Part shown: piece by piece, positions 27,131 through 39,339 of the stretch | Layout: the number at the start of each line of letters is the position of its first letter | How positions within the stretch are numbered: position 1 is the first letter of the stretch | Source: Alphaproteobacteria bacterium 32-64-14 | Lineage (GTDB): Bacteria; Pseudomonadota; Alphaproteobacteria; Caulobacterales; Hyphomonadaceae | Direction of reading: 5' to 3' | Length of the DNA: 64,000 nt | Assembly: GCA_002280725.1 (NCBI GenBank) | Contig: NCEM01000021.1 | Location: 41,683 to 105,682, forward strand | The notes under the pieces: model-generated | Databases searched by the model: none | What the model was told of the DNA's origin: nothing | The model's input: only the letters and a program-made list of their open reading frames with translations | Position numbers and translations under genes: made by a program

Positions 27131-27480
27131 TGGGGTGCGCTGGCCGCTTAAGCGGGCGCTGACGGGCTCACATTGAGAGCGGTGAGCACGGCCTCGTGGT
27201 TCGCCCTTCGAGACGCCGCCTGTCGGCGGCTCCTCAGGGTGAGGAGGCTCACCATGAGGCCTTTCTGCGGACAATGCTTGCGCGAGCGCCTCATCGTGAG
27301 CCTGTCGAAGGACGAGGCGCGGGCTTGAGATGCGCGCGGCGATTGTGGCACGAGGGTGTAAGCCACACCAACGGTGTCATGCTCGGCCTTGTGCCGGGCA
27401 TCTCTGTTGATGGCTGCGCGGGGAATGTCTGCGAGTCCCTGCGGGTGTTCCAACAGAGATTCTCGGGACAGGCCCGAGAA
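27131..27480. repeat. Cluster of dispersed intergenic repeats
   Basis: 27131-27162 (32 bases) is identical to 58179-58210. 27181-27203 and 27248-27264 are identical, in reverse orientation, to parts of 10888-10928. A following segment (27290-27320) is an imperfect palindrome around GAGCCTGTCGAAGGACGAG; 27452-27480 carries ATTCTCGGGA / CCCGAGAAT arms. A mosaic of repeat units with no gene. Confidence 0.65.
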
Positions 27481-27772
27481 TGACTCATTGGAAGAGTCTG
27501 CTTCCTGATTTTGAGTGTCGCGCGTTGCCTGGGGCAGAGCTTCCGGCATCGGGTTCGTGTCACACGCACGAGCCTGACGGCGGTTACGCATCCCGAGCAT
27601 TGCGGCGACGCCAAGCACCAGCTCTGCGATCACGCACAGCAGCGCCGTCAGCGAGAGCTGACTAAGCGGAGGGCTTGCAAGGCCATGTGCGAGGGGTCGT
27701 GCCGGTGTCATGAGGCGGAGAATACGCTGGGTGGAGGCGCCCGGGGAAAACTCGTGGTGCAGAATTTTTGTC

Positions 27773-27836
27773 TATCCCACAAATCTCGAGGCCAGCGCCT
27801 TGAGAGTGTGGGTGAAGATTTTTCTGTTTCCGACAG
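27773..27836 (+). repeat. CCCACAAAT-type element upstream of valS
   Basis: Roughly three quarters of its positions match 58613-58674, upstream of serS. The conserved core is CCCACAAAT, then GCCAG-GCCTTG-GA, then a T run and GTTTCC. It lies about 115 bases before the valS start, in the same relative orientation as at serS. Confidence 0.45.
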
Positions 27837-27949
27837 TGAAATCGTGGCTTTGGCGGCGTCGCCCGCCACCGTTTCCGTCATGCTTTACGGCCCAGGAAGC
27901 GGTCCACACGGGGATGACAGGGGCGCGACGTGCCGCTATCGCTGGCCTC

Positions 27950-30901
<2,952 letters not shown>

Positions 30902-30909
30902 CGACCGAC

Positions 30910-31344
30910 GTGTGGTGGTGGGGGATACTCAATTGGTATCAAGCGACAGGCTTCCTGCTTGCCGCGGGCGGCTCTTTCCTGATGGCGCCGTGGTGGTCGC
31001 GTGGTGATTATGAGCCAGGCGACTTGGGCGTTGTCGCGTTTTTGATAGTGCCTGGCTTAGGCATCTGCCTACGCAACAAGTTCAATAACAATTTCCCAAG
31101 CGAGATCGAGAAGGCGCGCGAGTTGTTGCGCAAGGATATGATCCCTATTTTCTGGCCCGGACTTGTCGTGTTCTGCGTTGCGGCCATTGCCGGCCAAGTG
31201 GCGCGGGTCTGGCACTTCGGGCTATCGCCAGTCATCGGGTTGATCTTGGCGGCAACCATCTGCGCGGCCGGCGCAGCTATCACCGGCATCATACTCTTTT
31301 TCAACTGGCGAGACGCCGAAGCTCGCAAGCGAGCGTCAAATTGA
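30910..31344 (+). CDS. Small integral membrane protein (144 aa), unknown function
   Basis: It has a Trp-rich N-terminus (GTG start, then WWWGILNWYQATGF) and about four hydrophobic segments: residues 12-26, 38-53, 80-97 and 105-130. A cytoplasmic-looking charged loop (RNKFNNNFPSEIEKARELL) lies between the second and third. GC content is lower than in valS. It starts 8 bases after the valS stop, so it may be read through from it. No family recognised. Confidence 0.6.
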   Translation: MWWWGILNWYQATGFLLAAGGSFLMAPWWSRGDYEPGDLGVVAFLIVPGLGICLRNKFNNNFPSEIEKARELLRKDMIPIFWPGLVVFCVAAIAGQVARVWHFGLSPVIGLILAATICAAGAAITGIILFFNWRDAEARKRASN

Positions 31345-31536
31345 GAAGGCGGCGGGCGGAGTGTGGTGGCTTTCATGACAATCCCCTCCAAGGTTCTCTA
31401 CAGGCAACAGCGCGGCCTCACCCGAAACCGGATCACGGCGGACTATGGTTTCTGCAGATGGGCAGGACGGGCTGGACGGGCGTGCGTCGATGGGGGAAAT
31501 CTTCCCCGAAGCTGCACGAACGCGAGTGAGGGTTGG

Positions 31537-32517
31537 ATGCGGGGTTGGCTGCTCGGATTCGTGGCGATGCTTGCGTCCTGCACAACAATGGAGACGCCCG
31601 TGGCCAAGCCTCAATGGACGCTGCTGATTCACGGCGGCGCCGGCGTGATGCGCCGGGCCGAGATGACGCCGGAGATGGACGCCGCGTATCGCGCAGGGCT
31701 GAACGACGCGCTTGAGGCCGGCTCGAAGGTTCTTGCCAGCGGGGGACAGGCGCTAGATGCGGTGGAGGCGGCCGTGCGGGTGCTGGAAGACAATCCGAAC
31801 TTCAACGCGGGCAGGGGCGCTGTTCTGACGCGCGAGGGTGTGGCTGAGCTTGATGCATCGATCATGGATGGGCGCGACAGGCGCGCAGGCGCAGTGGCGC
31901 AGGTGCGCACGGTGCGCAATCCGATCCGCGCAGCGCGCCATGTGATGGAGCAATCGGGCCGCGTCATGTTCGCGGGGCCGGAGGTGGACAAGATGGCGGC
32001 GGCGGCCGGCCTCGAGATCGTGCCGCCCGAGTATTTCATCACGCCGCGCCGCAAGGAGCAGCTGGCGCGGGCGATGGCGGGTGCGGTCACCCCCATGGAT
32101 CGCTATGGCACTGTCGGCGCGGTGGCGATGGACTCCCAAGGCAACCTGGCGTCGGCGACATCGACAGGCGGCATGAACGCCAAGCCACCGGGCCGTGTGG
32201 GCGATAGTCCGATCATCGGCGCGGGCACCTATGCCGACAACGCCTCATGCGCCGTTTCGGCGACCGGCGATGGCGAGTACTTCATCCGCGTCAGCGTGGC
32301 GCGGATGATCTGCGCGCGTGTCGCAATGCAGGGCATGAGCGCGGAGGCGGCCGCGCAGGCGACGCTGGACGAAGTGAAGGCGCTGGGCGGCACGGGTGGG
32401 GTGATCGTGCTGAGCCATGATGGATCAACAGCGCTGAGCATGAACACCGAGGGCATGTTCCGCGGTCACGCGGACGCCACTGGCAAGCGGGAAGTCGGCA
32501 TCTACGTCGACGATTGA
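31537..32517 (+). CDS. Isoaspartyl peptidase / L-asparaginase (Ntn-hydrolase) with lipoprotein signal
   Basis: This protein has 326 residues. The family start LIHGGAGVMRR, the FNAGRGAVLT motif and LDASIMDG are present. The autocleavage site is before Thr192 in RYGTVGAVAMD; this Thr becomes the N-terminal nucleophile. GGMNAKPPGRVGDSPIIGAGTYA follows as in EcAIII-like enzymes. It hydrolyses isoaspartyl dipeptides and asparagine. The N-terminus MRGWLLGFVAMLASC is a lipobox, so the enzyme is probably exported and lipid-anchored, unlike the cytoplasmic E. coli enzyme. ATG 31537 has GAGGG just upstream. Confidence 0.9.
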   Translation: MRGWLLGFVAMLASCTTMETPVAKPQWTLLIHGGAGVMRRAEMTPEMDAAYRAGLNDALEAGSKVLASGGQALDAVEAAVRVLEDNPNFNAGRGAVLTREGVAELDASIMDGRDRRAGAVAQVRTVRNPIRAARHVMEQSGRVMFAGPEVDKMAAAAGLEIVPPEYFITPRRKEQLARAMAGAVTPMDRYGTVGAVAMDSQGNLASATSTGGMNAKPPGRVGDSPIIGAGTYADNASCAVSATGDGEYFIRVSVARMICARVAMQGMSAEAAAQATLDEVKALGGTGGVIVLSHDGSTALSMNTEGMFRGHADATGKREVGIYVDD

Positions 32518-32544
32518 CGGGTGTTTTGATCGGGAGGGCAGGCC

Positions 32545-32928
32545 ATGTACAGCCATATCACGCTGGGCTCGAACGATATTGCGCGGGCCGAGGCTTTCTA
32601 CGATCCCATCATGAAGCTGCTGGGACATCCGGTGCTGATGAAAGGGCCGGGCGTGCTGGGTTATGGCTTGCCTGCGGGCGTGAAGCTGTTCGTCATGCAT
32701 CCGTTCGATGGGAAGCAGGCTGTTGCGGGCAATGGCGTGCATGCCGCCTTTGCAGCGCCCTCGCGCGCTGTGGTTGACATGTTCCATGCGCTGGCCCTCA
32801 CGAATGGCGGAACGGACGAAGGCGCGCCCGGCCTGCGGCCGCACTATCATCCGAATTATTATGGGGCGTATGTGCGCGATCCCGACGGGAACAAGCTGCA
32901 GGCTGTGTGTCACAGTTCGAAGGGTTAG
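32545..32928 (+). CDS. Glyoxalase/VOC family protein
   Basis: This 127-residue single VOC fold has ITLGSNDIARAEAFYDPIM at the N-terminus and YYGAYVRDPDGNKLQAVCH at the end. The latter gives the usual metal-site/ending strand. VOC proteins include lyases, dioxygenases and resistance proteins; the exact reaction cannot be told. GGGAGG lies upstream of the ATG, and it starts 27 bases after the peptidase gene, so co-transcription is likely. Confidence 0.85.
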   Translation: MYSHITLGSNDIARAEAFYDPIMKLLGHPVLMKGPGVLGYGLPAGVKLFVMHPFDGKQAVAGNGVHAAFAAPSRAVVDMFHALALTNGGTDEGAPGLRPHYHPNYYGAYVRDPDGNKLQAVCHSSKG

Positions 32929-32988
32929 GCGTTTCCGCTTCCCTTGTCCGTCTCAGCGAGCAAGGATTGGCCGAACAGGAGACGCGCC

Positions 32989-33927
32989 ATGCATAAACGC
33001 AAGCTTGGAACATCCGGCCTCGAGATTGCGCCACTGGTGCTGGGCGGGAATGTGTTCGGGTGGACGGCGGACAGGGAAGCCTCGTTTGCTGTGCTGGATG
33101 CGTTTGTCGAGGCGGGGTTCAACGCGGTCGACACTGCCGATGTCTATTCGCGCTGGGCGCCGGGGCATCAGGGCGGGGAATCCGAGACCGTGCTGGGCGC
33201 GTGGATGAAGGAACGCAGCGCGCGCGACAAGATCGTGCTGATCACCAAGGTCGGCAGCGAGATGCCGGCGGGCAAGGGGCTGAAGGCGGCCTACATCGAA
33301 AGTGCGTGCGAGGCTTCTCTGAAGCGGCTGGGCACGGATCATGTCGATCTCTACTTCTCGCACTTCCCCGACAAGGACACGCCGATCGAGGAGACGCTGG
33401 AGGCGCATCAGCGCCTGATTGCGGCGGGCAAGGTGCGCGCGGTGGGGGCGTCGAACTATGACGCCAACGGCCTGACAGCGGCCTTGGCGGCGGGCGATGG
33501 CAAGGTGCGGGCGCGCTATTCGGCTCTGCAGCCGCACTACAACCTGCTGGTGCGCAACGAGTATGAGGGCGCGCTGGAGAACATGTGCGTCAGCGAGAAC
33601 CTGGGCGTGATCCCGTACTTCGCGCTGGCAAGCGGGTTCCTGACGGGTAAATACCGCAGCGAGGCCGATCTCAAGAAATCCGCGCGTGGCGGGCGCATGA
33701 AGGACCTGATGCAGGGGCGGCCGCAAGCGTTGCTGGCGGCGATGGATGTGGTGGCGGCGAAGCATGGCGCGACGCTGGCGCAGGTGGCGCTGGCCTGGCT
33801 GATGGCGCGGCCGAGCGTGACGGCGCCGATTGCATCCGCGACCAGCGTGGCGCAGCTAAAAGAGCTGACGCCCGCCGCGAGTCTGACGCTGACGGCAGAC
33901 GACATCAAGCTGCTCGCGACCAGCTAG
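32989..33927 (+). CDS. Aldo/keto reductase
   Basis: This 312-residue NADPH-dependent TIM-barrel oxidoreductase begins RKLGTSGLEIAPLVLGGNV. The catalytic tetrad is visible: Asp and Tyr in VDTADVYSRW, Lys in VLITKVGSE and His in LYFSHFPDKD. The GASNYDANGL segment and ASATSVAQLKEL near the C-terminus fit cofactor binding. It belongs to the YajO/Tas-like group; the substrate is unknown. AGGAG lies 7 bases before the ATG. Confidence 0.9.
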   Translation: MHKRKLGTSGLEIAPLVLGGNVFGWTADREASFAVLDAFVEAGFNAVDTADVYSRWAPGHQGGESETVLGAWMKERSARDKIVLITKVGSEMPAGKGLKAAYIESACEASLKRLGTDHVDLYFSHFPDKDTPIEETLEAHQRLIAAGKVRAVGASNYDANGLTAALAAGDGKVRARYSALQPHYNLLVRNEYEGALENMCVSENLGVIPYFALASGFLTGKYRSEADLKKSARGGRMKDLMQGRPQALLAAMDVVAAKHGATLAQVALAWLMARPSVTAPIASATSVAQLKELTPAASLTLTADDIKLLATS

Positions 33928-33994
33928 CGTGCGGGATCTGAAAGCGCCGCCGCCAATCTGAATCTCATGCTTCCACGGCCCATAAGTGCGGGGG

Positions 33995-34008
33995 TTGATT
34001 CAGATCAA
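33995..34008. promoter_or_regulatory. FNR/FixK-type box
   Basis: TTGAT-TCAG-ATCAA is an exact match to the FNR-family consensus TTGAT-N4-ATCAA. It lies 82 bases before the DUF2855 gene start at 34090, suggesting oxygen- or redox-linked control of that gene (inference). Confidence 0.7.
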
Positions 34009-34089
34009 GTTATGAGGGTCTGATCAGGGCGATTTGCGCTGCTAAGCCTGACGGCGCGTCAGGCGCGCTGAATGCATACGGAGAGTTCG

Positions 34090-35160
34090 ATGGATCTGCT
34101 GGTGAAGAAGGGCGCGCTGGCGCAGACGAAGCTGGTCGCGCCAGCGCAGCCTCCGTTAGGCAAGGGGGAGGTCCGGCTGAAGGTCGACCTGTTTTCGTTG
34201 ACCGCCAACAATGTAACCTATGGCGCGGCGGGCGACTTCCTGAAGTACTGGCAGTTCTATCCCTCGGGCGAGGAAGGTTGGGGCCGTGTGCCGGTGTGGG
34301 GCTTTGCGACGGTGACGGAGAGCACGTCGGCGGCGGCGAATGTAGGCGAGCGCGTCTATGGCTATCTGCCGATGTCGGACACGTTCGTCGTGAAGCCGGG
34401 CGAGAAGAAGAATGGCGCGTTCGCAGACCACAGCGCGCATCGCCAGGGACTTGCGCCAGTGTACAACAATTACGTGCTCAACGCGGGCGACGCGCTCTAC
34501 GCGAAGGACACGGAAGCGATGCAGGTTCTGTTCAGGCCGCTGTTCACCACGTCATTCCTGATCGACGATTTTCTGGCGGACGCAGGATTCTTCGGCGCTA
34601 GCCAAGTGATCTTCTCCAGTGCATCGGCGAAGACATCGTATGCGGCGGCGCAGCTGCTGAAGGCGAGAGGCGATGTGAAGGTGGTGGGGCTGACCTCGAC
34701 CTCGAACGTCGCGTTCACCAAGGGGCTCGGTTTCTACGATGACGTCCTGCCGTACGAGGCGATTGGCGGGATGGATGGGTCTGCGCCGTCTGTCTTTGTC
34801 GATATCGCTGGGAATGCGGGCGTGCGCACGGCTGTGCATGCGAAGTTCGGTGACAGTCTAAAGTATTCCTGCGCGGTAGGCGCGACGCACTGGGATGCGC
34901 CGCGGCAGGATCAGATGCCGGCGGGGCCCGCGCCGAAGATGTTCTTTGCGCCCGACGTGGTGAAGAAGCGGATCGGTGACTGGGGGCCAGCGGGCTTCGG
35001 ACAGAAGGTGGGGGCGGCGTGGGCGGCCTTCCTGCCGACGGCGGCGCGCACGACGCATGTAGTGGAAAGCGTGGGGCTGGAGGCGGCTAGCCGGGTGTTC
35101 GCCGATCTCGCGTCTGGGCTGGGTGATCCCAAGGACGGGCATGTGGTTCGTCTGGATTAG
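34090..35160 (+). CDS. DUF2855 family protein
   Basis: This 356-residue protein resembles a medium-chain dehydrogenase without zinc-site motifs. Typical DUF2855 segments are SLTANNVTYGAAGDFLKYWQ, WGRVPVWGFATV and ERVYGYLPMS. VIFSSASAKTSYAAAQLLK looks like the nucleotide-binding turn. Function is not established; a NAD(P)-linked oxidoreductase is inferred. GGAGA lies 5 bases before ATG 34090; an in-frame ATG at 34072 is less well placed. An FNR-like box upstream suggests use under low oxygen. Confidence 0.85.
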   Translation: MDLLVKKGALAQTKLVAPAQPPLGKGEVRLKVDLFSLTANNVTYGAAGDFLKYWQFYPSGEEGWGRVPVWGFATVTESTSAAANVGERVYGYLPMSDTFVVKPGEKKNGAFADHSAHRQGLAPVYNNYVLNAGDALYAKDTEAMQVLFRPLFTTSFLIDDFLADAGFFGASQVIFSSASAKTSYAAAQLLKARGDVKVVGLTSTSNVAFTKGLGFYDDVLPYEAIGGMDGSAPSVFVDIAGNAGVRTAVHAKFGDSLKYSCAVGATHWDAPRQDQMPAGPAPKMFFAPDVVKKRIGDWGPAGFGQKVGAAWAAFLPTAARTTHVVESVGLEAASRVFADLASGLGDPKDGHVVRLD

Positions 35161-35208
35161 AAGGGTTCCTCGGCGAGTTCGTTAGCACTTCGCGGTCTAG
35201 TGTCGGCG

Positions 35209-35430
35209 ATGACCACCCGCATCGAAGCCGTCATCGACCGCCTGCGCACACTGCCAGAAGCGGAGCAGGAGATGCTGGCTGGCGAGATCGAGGATTTGCT
35301 GATGGAGCCGGCGTCGCTGCTGACGGCGGACCAATGGCGCGAGGTCGAAGTCGAGATCGATACCGATGATGGTGTGCGGCTGTCGCATGGCGACGTCATG
35401 AGCCGGATGCGCGCGAGGTTCGGCCGATGA
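35209..35430 (+). CDS. Antitoxin-like protein of a type II toxin-antitoxin module
   Basis: This 73-residue acidic protein starts TTRIEAVIDRLRTLPEAEQ and ends LSHGDVMSRMRARFGR. The N-terminal helix resembles small ribbon/antitoxin partners of ParE/RelE toxins, although the DNA-binding motif is not clear. The stop overlaps the toxin start (ATGA). A GTG at 35200 is an alternative start. It presumably binds and blocks the toxin and represses the operon. Confidence 0.72.
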   Translation: MTTRIEAVIDRLRTLPEAEQEMLAGEIEDLLMEPASLLTADQWREVEVEIDTDDGVRLSHGDVMSRMRARFGR

Positions 35431-35708
35431 AGATATCCTGGCGGCCACGCGCGGCGGACGATTTCGACGCGCTGATCACAACGTCGAATTCCGGCCATGT
35501 CGCCCACGCCTCGCGCGACAAGTCGCTGGTGGAGACGCGCATCCAGCAGATCATCCGCTTCGACACTCTTGGCCGCAAGACGCGCCGGGTGGGTGTGCGC
35601 GAACTGCATATCGAAGGCACGCCCTATGTGGTGGTGAGCCAGCGCATCGATGAAGAAATCCTGATCCTGCGAATGTTCTCGAACGGCTCGGCGGTTCAGG
35701 CGCGGTAG
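35427..35708 (+). CDS. RelE/ParE-family toxin
   Basis: This 93-residue protein starts MKISWRPRAADDFDALI, the common ParE/RelE opening strand-helix. It continues with IRFDTLGRKTRRVGVRELHI and ends VVVSQRIDEEILILRMF, the two strands that carry the fold. Overlap with the antitoxin by 4 bases supports a two-gene module. The target (gyrase or ribosome-bound mRNA) cannot be decided. Confidence 0.8.
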   Translation: MKISWRPRAADDFDALITTSNSGHVAHASRDKSLVETRIQQIIRFDTLGRKTRRVGVRELHIEGTPYVVVSQRIDEEILILRMFSNGSAVQAR

Positions 35709-35806
35709 CGACTTCACGTGCTCGCCTTGGCAGTCTTGCCTTGAACGGACTGCTTCGCCAGTATGGCTTTGCGGGAAGCCTGCGTCGTCGCGGGCGAGGG
35801 GGACAA

Positions 35807-36247
35807 ATGAGATCGCTGGTCTTTGCGAGCCTGCTTGCAGTCACCCTTTCGGGTTGCGTAGGAGCCGGGGTCGAGTTCGGCGACACTGCAAGGACCATGG
35901 ACGTGCCAACCGCGGCATTCCCGTGTGAGCACCATCGCCTGACGCGCACGAATTTCGTCAAGCCGCAATATCCTGACGACGCCATGCTCTTCTACATCGT
36001 GTCCCAGCGGGAGGGGCAGGATGACATCACGCTCGAGTTCGATGTTGCCGAGACCGGCGATACAGCGAACATCCGCTTCGTGGGTCCGCAGCAGTACCTG
36101 CGCCACGCAACTCGGCAGAAGCTGATCCGCGCGTCTGCCGATGCAATCGCCCAATGGAAGTACGACTGGGAGGGCTCCCCGCGCTATGTCGAGGGGTGCC
36201 GTTTCACGATCCAGTTCGAAACCGAGGGTGTTACGGACTACCTGTAG
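35807..36247 (+). CDS. Putative lipoprotein with TonB C-terminal-like domain
   Basis: This 146-residue protein has signal MRSLVFASLLAVTLSGC with a lipobox. The mature part resembles a TonB/energy-transducer C-terminal fold: KPQYPDDAMLF, then DITLEFDVAETGDTANIRFV and a C-terminal FTIQFETEG strand. There is no transmembrane anchor or proline stretch, so it cannot be a normal TonB. GAGGGGG precedes ATG 35807, which was preferred to an upstream in-frame ATG without signal peptide. Role unknown. Confidence 0.65.
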   Translation: MRSLVFASLLAVTLSGCVGAGVEFGDTARTMDVPTAAFPCEHHRLTRTNFVKPQYPDDAMLFYIVSQREGQDDITLEFDVAETGDTANIRFVGPQQYLRHATRQKLIRASADAIAQWKYDWEGSPRYVEGCRFTIQFETEGVTDYL

Positions 36248-36317
36248 GGCTCTTGGGAGACGCTTCCGGAGGTTGACCGGGGCACAGATTGCCGCTGTCG
36301 GGCTCTTTTCCCTTGCG

Positions 36318-36339
36318 AAAAGGCCGGATTTGCCTTTTT
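36318..36339 (+). terminator. Likely terminator between the lipoprotein gene and ilvD
   Basis: The 7-bp stem AAAAGGC / GCCTTTT has a 7-base loop and ends in a T run, about 70 bases after the lipoprotein stop and 10 bases before ilvD. Confidence 0.5.
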
Positions 36340-36349
36340 AGCTAGGGCC

Positions 36350-38218
36350 ATGCCCGCTTACCGTTCACGCACCACCACCTTCGGCCGCAACATGGCCGGC
36401 GCCCGCGCCCTCTGGCGCGCGACCGGAATGAAGGATGGCGACTTCTCGAAGCCGATCATCGCGGTCGTAAACTCGTTCACGCAGTTCGTGCCCGGCCACG
36501 TCCACTTGAAGGACATGGGCCAGCTCGTCGCGCGCGAGATCGAGGCGGCGGGCGGCGTCGCGAAGGAGTTCAACACCATCGCGGTCGATGACGGCATCGC
36601 GATGGGGCATGGCGGGATGCTGTACTCGCTGCCCAGCCGCGACCTGATCGCGGACTCGGTCGAGTACATGGTCAACGCGCACTGCGCGGACGCCATGGTG
36701 TGCATCTCCAATTGCGACAAGATCACGCCCGGCATGCTGAACGCGGCGATGCGGCTCAACATTCCGGCTGTGTTCGTCTCGGGCGGACCGATGGAAGCAG
36801 GCAAGGTCGTCTGGAAGGACGAGAAGACGGGCGTCACCAAGGAGCACAAGCTCGACCTCATCGATGCGATGATGCAGGCGGGCGATGATCGCATTTCGGA
36901 TGCGCAGGTGGCGGCGGTTGAGGCCGAGGCTTGCCCGACTTGCGGGTCATGCTCGGGCATGTTCACGGCGAACTCGATGAACTGCCTCACGGAGGCGCTG
37001 GGCCTGTCGCTGCCGGGCAACGGTACGGTGGTCGCGACGCACAAGGATCGCGAGCGGTTGTTCAAGCGCGCGGGGCGCCTGATCGTGGACATCACACGCC
37101 GCCATTACGAGAAGGACGACATGAGCGTCCTGCCACGCAATGTCGCCAGCAAGCAGGCGTTCGAAAACGCGATGGCGCTGGATGTCGCCATGGGCGGGTC
37201 GACCAACACTGTGCTGCACATTCTCGCTGCGGCGCAGGAAGGCGGCATCGATTTCACGATGGATGACATCGACCGCATCTCGCGCGCGACGCCGTGCATC
37301 TGCAAGGTCGCGCCGGCTGTCGCGAGCGTTCACATCGAGGACGTGCATCGCGCTGGCGGCATCATGAGCATCCTGGGCGAACTGTCGCGTGGCGGCCTGC
37401 TGAATACGGAAACCAGCACGGTGCATTCGCCGACGCTGGGCCATGCGATTTCGTACTGGGATATCCGGCAATCGAACGATGAAGAGGTGGAAACCTTCTT
37501 CAAAGCGGCGCCGGGCGGCGTGCGCACGACGGTTGCGTTCTCGCAGGAGAAGCGCTGGCCGGAGCTAGATCGTGATCGCGTCAACGGCGTGATCCGGGCG
37601 AAGGAGAATGCCTTCACGAAGGATGGTGGTCTCGCGGTGTTGTACGGCAACATCGCGGAGAAGGGCTGCATCGTGAAGACAGCCGGCGTTGATGAAGAGA
37701 TCTGGAAGTTCAACGGCACGGCCCGCGTGTTCGAGAGCCAGGACGAGGCGGCGGCGGCGATCCTCAACAACAAGATCGTGGCGGGCGATGTTGTGGTGAT
37801 CCACTATGAGGGCCCCAAGGGCGGGCCGGGGATGCAGGAGATGCTGTATCCGACGACCTATCTGAAATCGCGCGGCCTCGGGAAGGTGTGCGCCTTGCTG
37901 ACCGATGGACGGTTCTCGGGCGGCACGTCGGGCCTGAGTATTGGCCACGCCTCGCCCGAGGCGGCGGCAGGCGGCCTGATCGCGCTGGTGGAGGAAGGCG
38001 ACCGGATCGAGATCGATATCCCGAACCGGTCGATCCGGCTGGCGGTTGCGGATGATGTGCTGGCGCAACGTCGGAAGGCCGAAGAGGCGCGGGGCAAGGA
38101 CGCCTATACGCCAAAAGCGCGCAAGCGCGTGGTCTCGGCCGCGCTGCAGGCCTATGCCGCGCTGGTGACTTCCGCTGACACGGGCGCCGTGCGCGATCTG
38201 GGACAGATCCGGAAGTAG
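36350..38218 (+). CDS. ilvD: Dihydroxy-acid dehydratase
   Basis: This 622-residue enzyme converts 2,3-dihydroxy acids to 2-keto acids in valine, isoleucine and pantothenate synthesis. Fe-S ligands are visible in [11 protein letters not shown] and [18 protein letters not shown]. It begins [20 protein letters not shown], the conserved N-terminus, and contains [13 protein letters not shown] and [16 protein letters not shown] near the end. Length and motifs match the long E. coli-type IlvD. It stands alone, with no other ilv gene in the window. Confidence 0.96.
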   Translation: MPAYRSRTTTFGRNMAGARALWRATGMKDGDFSKPIIAVVNSFTQFVPGHVHLKDMGQLVAREIEAAGGVAKEFNTIAVDDGIAMGHGGMLYSLPSRDLIADSVEYMVNAHCADAMVCISNCDKITPGMLNAAMRLNIPAVFVSGGPMEAGKVVWKDEKTGVTKEHKLDLIDAMMQAGDDRISDAQVAAVEAEACPTCGSCSGMFTANSMNCLTEALGLSLPGNGTVVATHKDRERLFKRAGRLIVDITRRHYEKDDMSVLPRNVASKQAFENAMALDVAMGGSTNTVLHILAAAQEGGIDFTMDDIDRISRATPCICKVAPAVASVHIEDVHRAGGIMSILGELSRGGLLNTETSTVHSPTLGHAISYWDIRQSNDEEVETFFKAAPGGVRTTVAFSQEKRWPELDRDRVNGVIRAKENAFTKDGGLAVLYGNIAEKGCIVKTAGVDEEIWKFNGTARVFESQDEAAAAILNNKIVAGDVVVIHYEGPKGGPGMQEMLYPTTYLKSRGLGKVCALLTDGRFSGGTSGLSIGHASPEAAAGGLIALVEEGDRIEIDIPNRSIRLAVADDVLAQRRKAEEARGKDAYTPKARKRVVSAALQAYAALVTSADTGAVRDLGQIRK

Positions 38219-38310
38219 ACGTTTCCCTGTCCGAGGGGTGCAGACGCCCCTTCAGCCTTGCTGGGAGCGTGCTAGGAAGGCGCGTGGGGCCGTGACGAGT
38301 CGGGGCGGAT

Positions 38311-39339
38311 ATGGCGAAGAAGCGTGAAATCCTGTCGCTGAGCGAGGCCATGGAAGGCCTGCCGAAGGACTTTGGCTTCTTCGCGGAGCATTTCAGTTCG
38401 AGCGTGCAGCCCAAGCTTGCCGCGCGCGAGGCGGATCGCGTCAAGGCAGTTGCGCGTCAGCGTAATTTCGGAATTGGCGGCGTTTTGCTGGGCATCGCCA
38501 TCTTCTTCGGCTTCGGCGCGTTCGTTCCGGAAGACGGCTATATGTTTGGCGCTTTCATCGGCGTGTTCGCTGCGATCGGCATCATTGCCTGGGGCAGCAT
38601 GGAGCTGAACAAGCTGGGCAAGGAAACCAAGCTGATGCTTGTGGAGCCGGTGACGGCTCAATTCGGCATGAGCTACCAGCTGAGCCCGGGGCAGCCCGGC
38701 GACATGGCGTCCTTTCGCTCGCTGGGCCTTGTGCCTGGCTGGGATCGCGCGAAGTACGAAGACAGGTTGACGGGCGCCCGCAACGAAACGCCGTTCGAAT
38801 TTTTCGAGGCGCATCTGGAAGAGAAGCGCACAACGACGGACGGCAAGGGCCGCACGCGCACGACATGGGTGACGGTGTTTCGCGGCCAGTGCATGGTGGT
38901 GAAGTTCCACAAGCAGTTCAACGGCGTCACCAAGGTGTTCCGCGACAAGGGCATGTTCAACTTCTTCGAGAAGCTCGGACAGGGCAAGGCGCAGAAGGTG
39001 AAGCTGGAAGATCCCGTGTTCGAGAAGGCGTTCGAAGTCTACTCGACCGATCAGATCGAAGCGCGCTTTCTGCTGACGCCGGATTTCATGGAGCGCCTCG
39101 TCGGACTCGAGCGCGCGTTCAAGGGCAAGCAAGTGCGCTGTGCATTTGCGGGTGGTGAGATGTTTCTCGCGTGCGAAGGGGCGAACCTTCTTGAGCCTGG
39201 CTCGATGTATCGCAAGATGGACGATCTTGGTCGTGTGCGCGAGATGCTGGTGGACTTCGCCGCGATCTTCCTCCTGATTGACGCGATGAGTCTGCGGCTT
39301 ACGCCAGACGCACTGCGTGACCCCGGGCTCGGCTCCTGA
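38311..39339 (+). CDS. DUF3137 family membrane protein
   Basis: This protein has 342 residues. Two adjacent membrane segments occur at about 53-70 and 76-95 (IGGVLLGIAIFFGFGAF and FIGVFAAIGIIAWG). They follow a soluble N-terminus starting with a Lys-rich MAKKREILSLSEAMEGLP. The soluble C-terminal domain has FFEAHLEEKRTT and FRGQCMVVKFHKQF, typical of DUF3137. Function is unknown. It starts 92 bases after ilvD. Confidence 0.82.
   Translation: MAKKREILSLSEAMEGLPKDFGFFAEHFSSSVQPKLAAREADRVKAVARQRNFGIGGVLLGIAIFFGFGAFVPEDGYMFGAFIGVFAAIGIIAWGSMELNKLGKETKLMLVEPVTAQFGMSYQLSPGQPGDMASFRSLGLVPGWDRAKYEDRLTGARNETPFEFFEAHLEEKRTTTDGKGRTRTTWVTVFRGQCMVVKFHKQFNGVTKVFRDKGMFNFFEKLGQGKAQKVKLEDPVFEKAFEVYSTDQIEARFLLTPDFMERLVGLERAFKGKQVRCAFAGGEMFLACEGANLLEPGSMYRKMDDLGRVREMLVDFAAIFLLIDAMSLRLTPDALRDPGLGS

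Larger units (their letters stand above)
26954..27949. other. Long intergenic region between popZ and valS (996 bases)
   Basis: It contains the popZ terminator, a block of dispersed repeats (27131-27480) and a CCCACAAAT-type element just upstream of valS (27773-27836). Open frames here overlap the repeats and show no recognisable protein. Confidence 0.6.

Noticed and set aside
27148..27711. 187-codon minus-strand frame with a hydrophobic start
   Set aside because: Most of it lies inside dispersed repeats; no family, and its end is repeat-derived.
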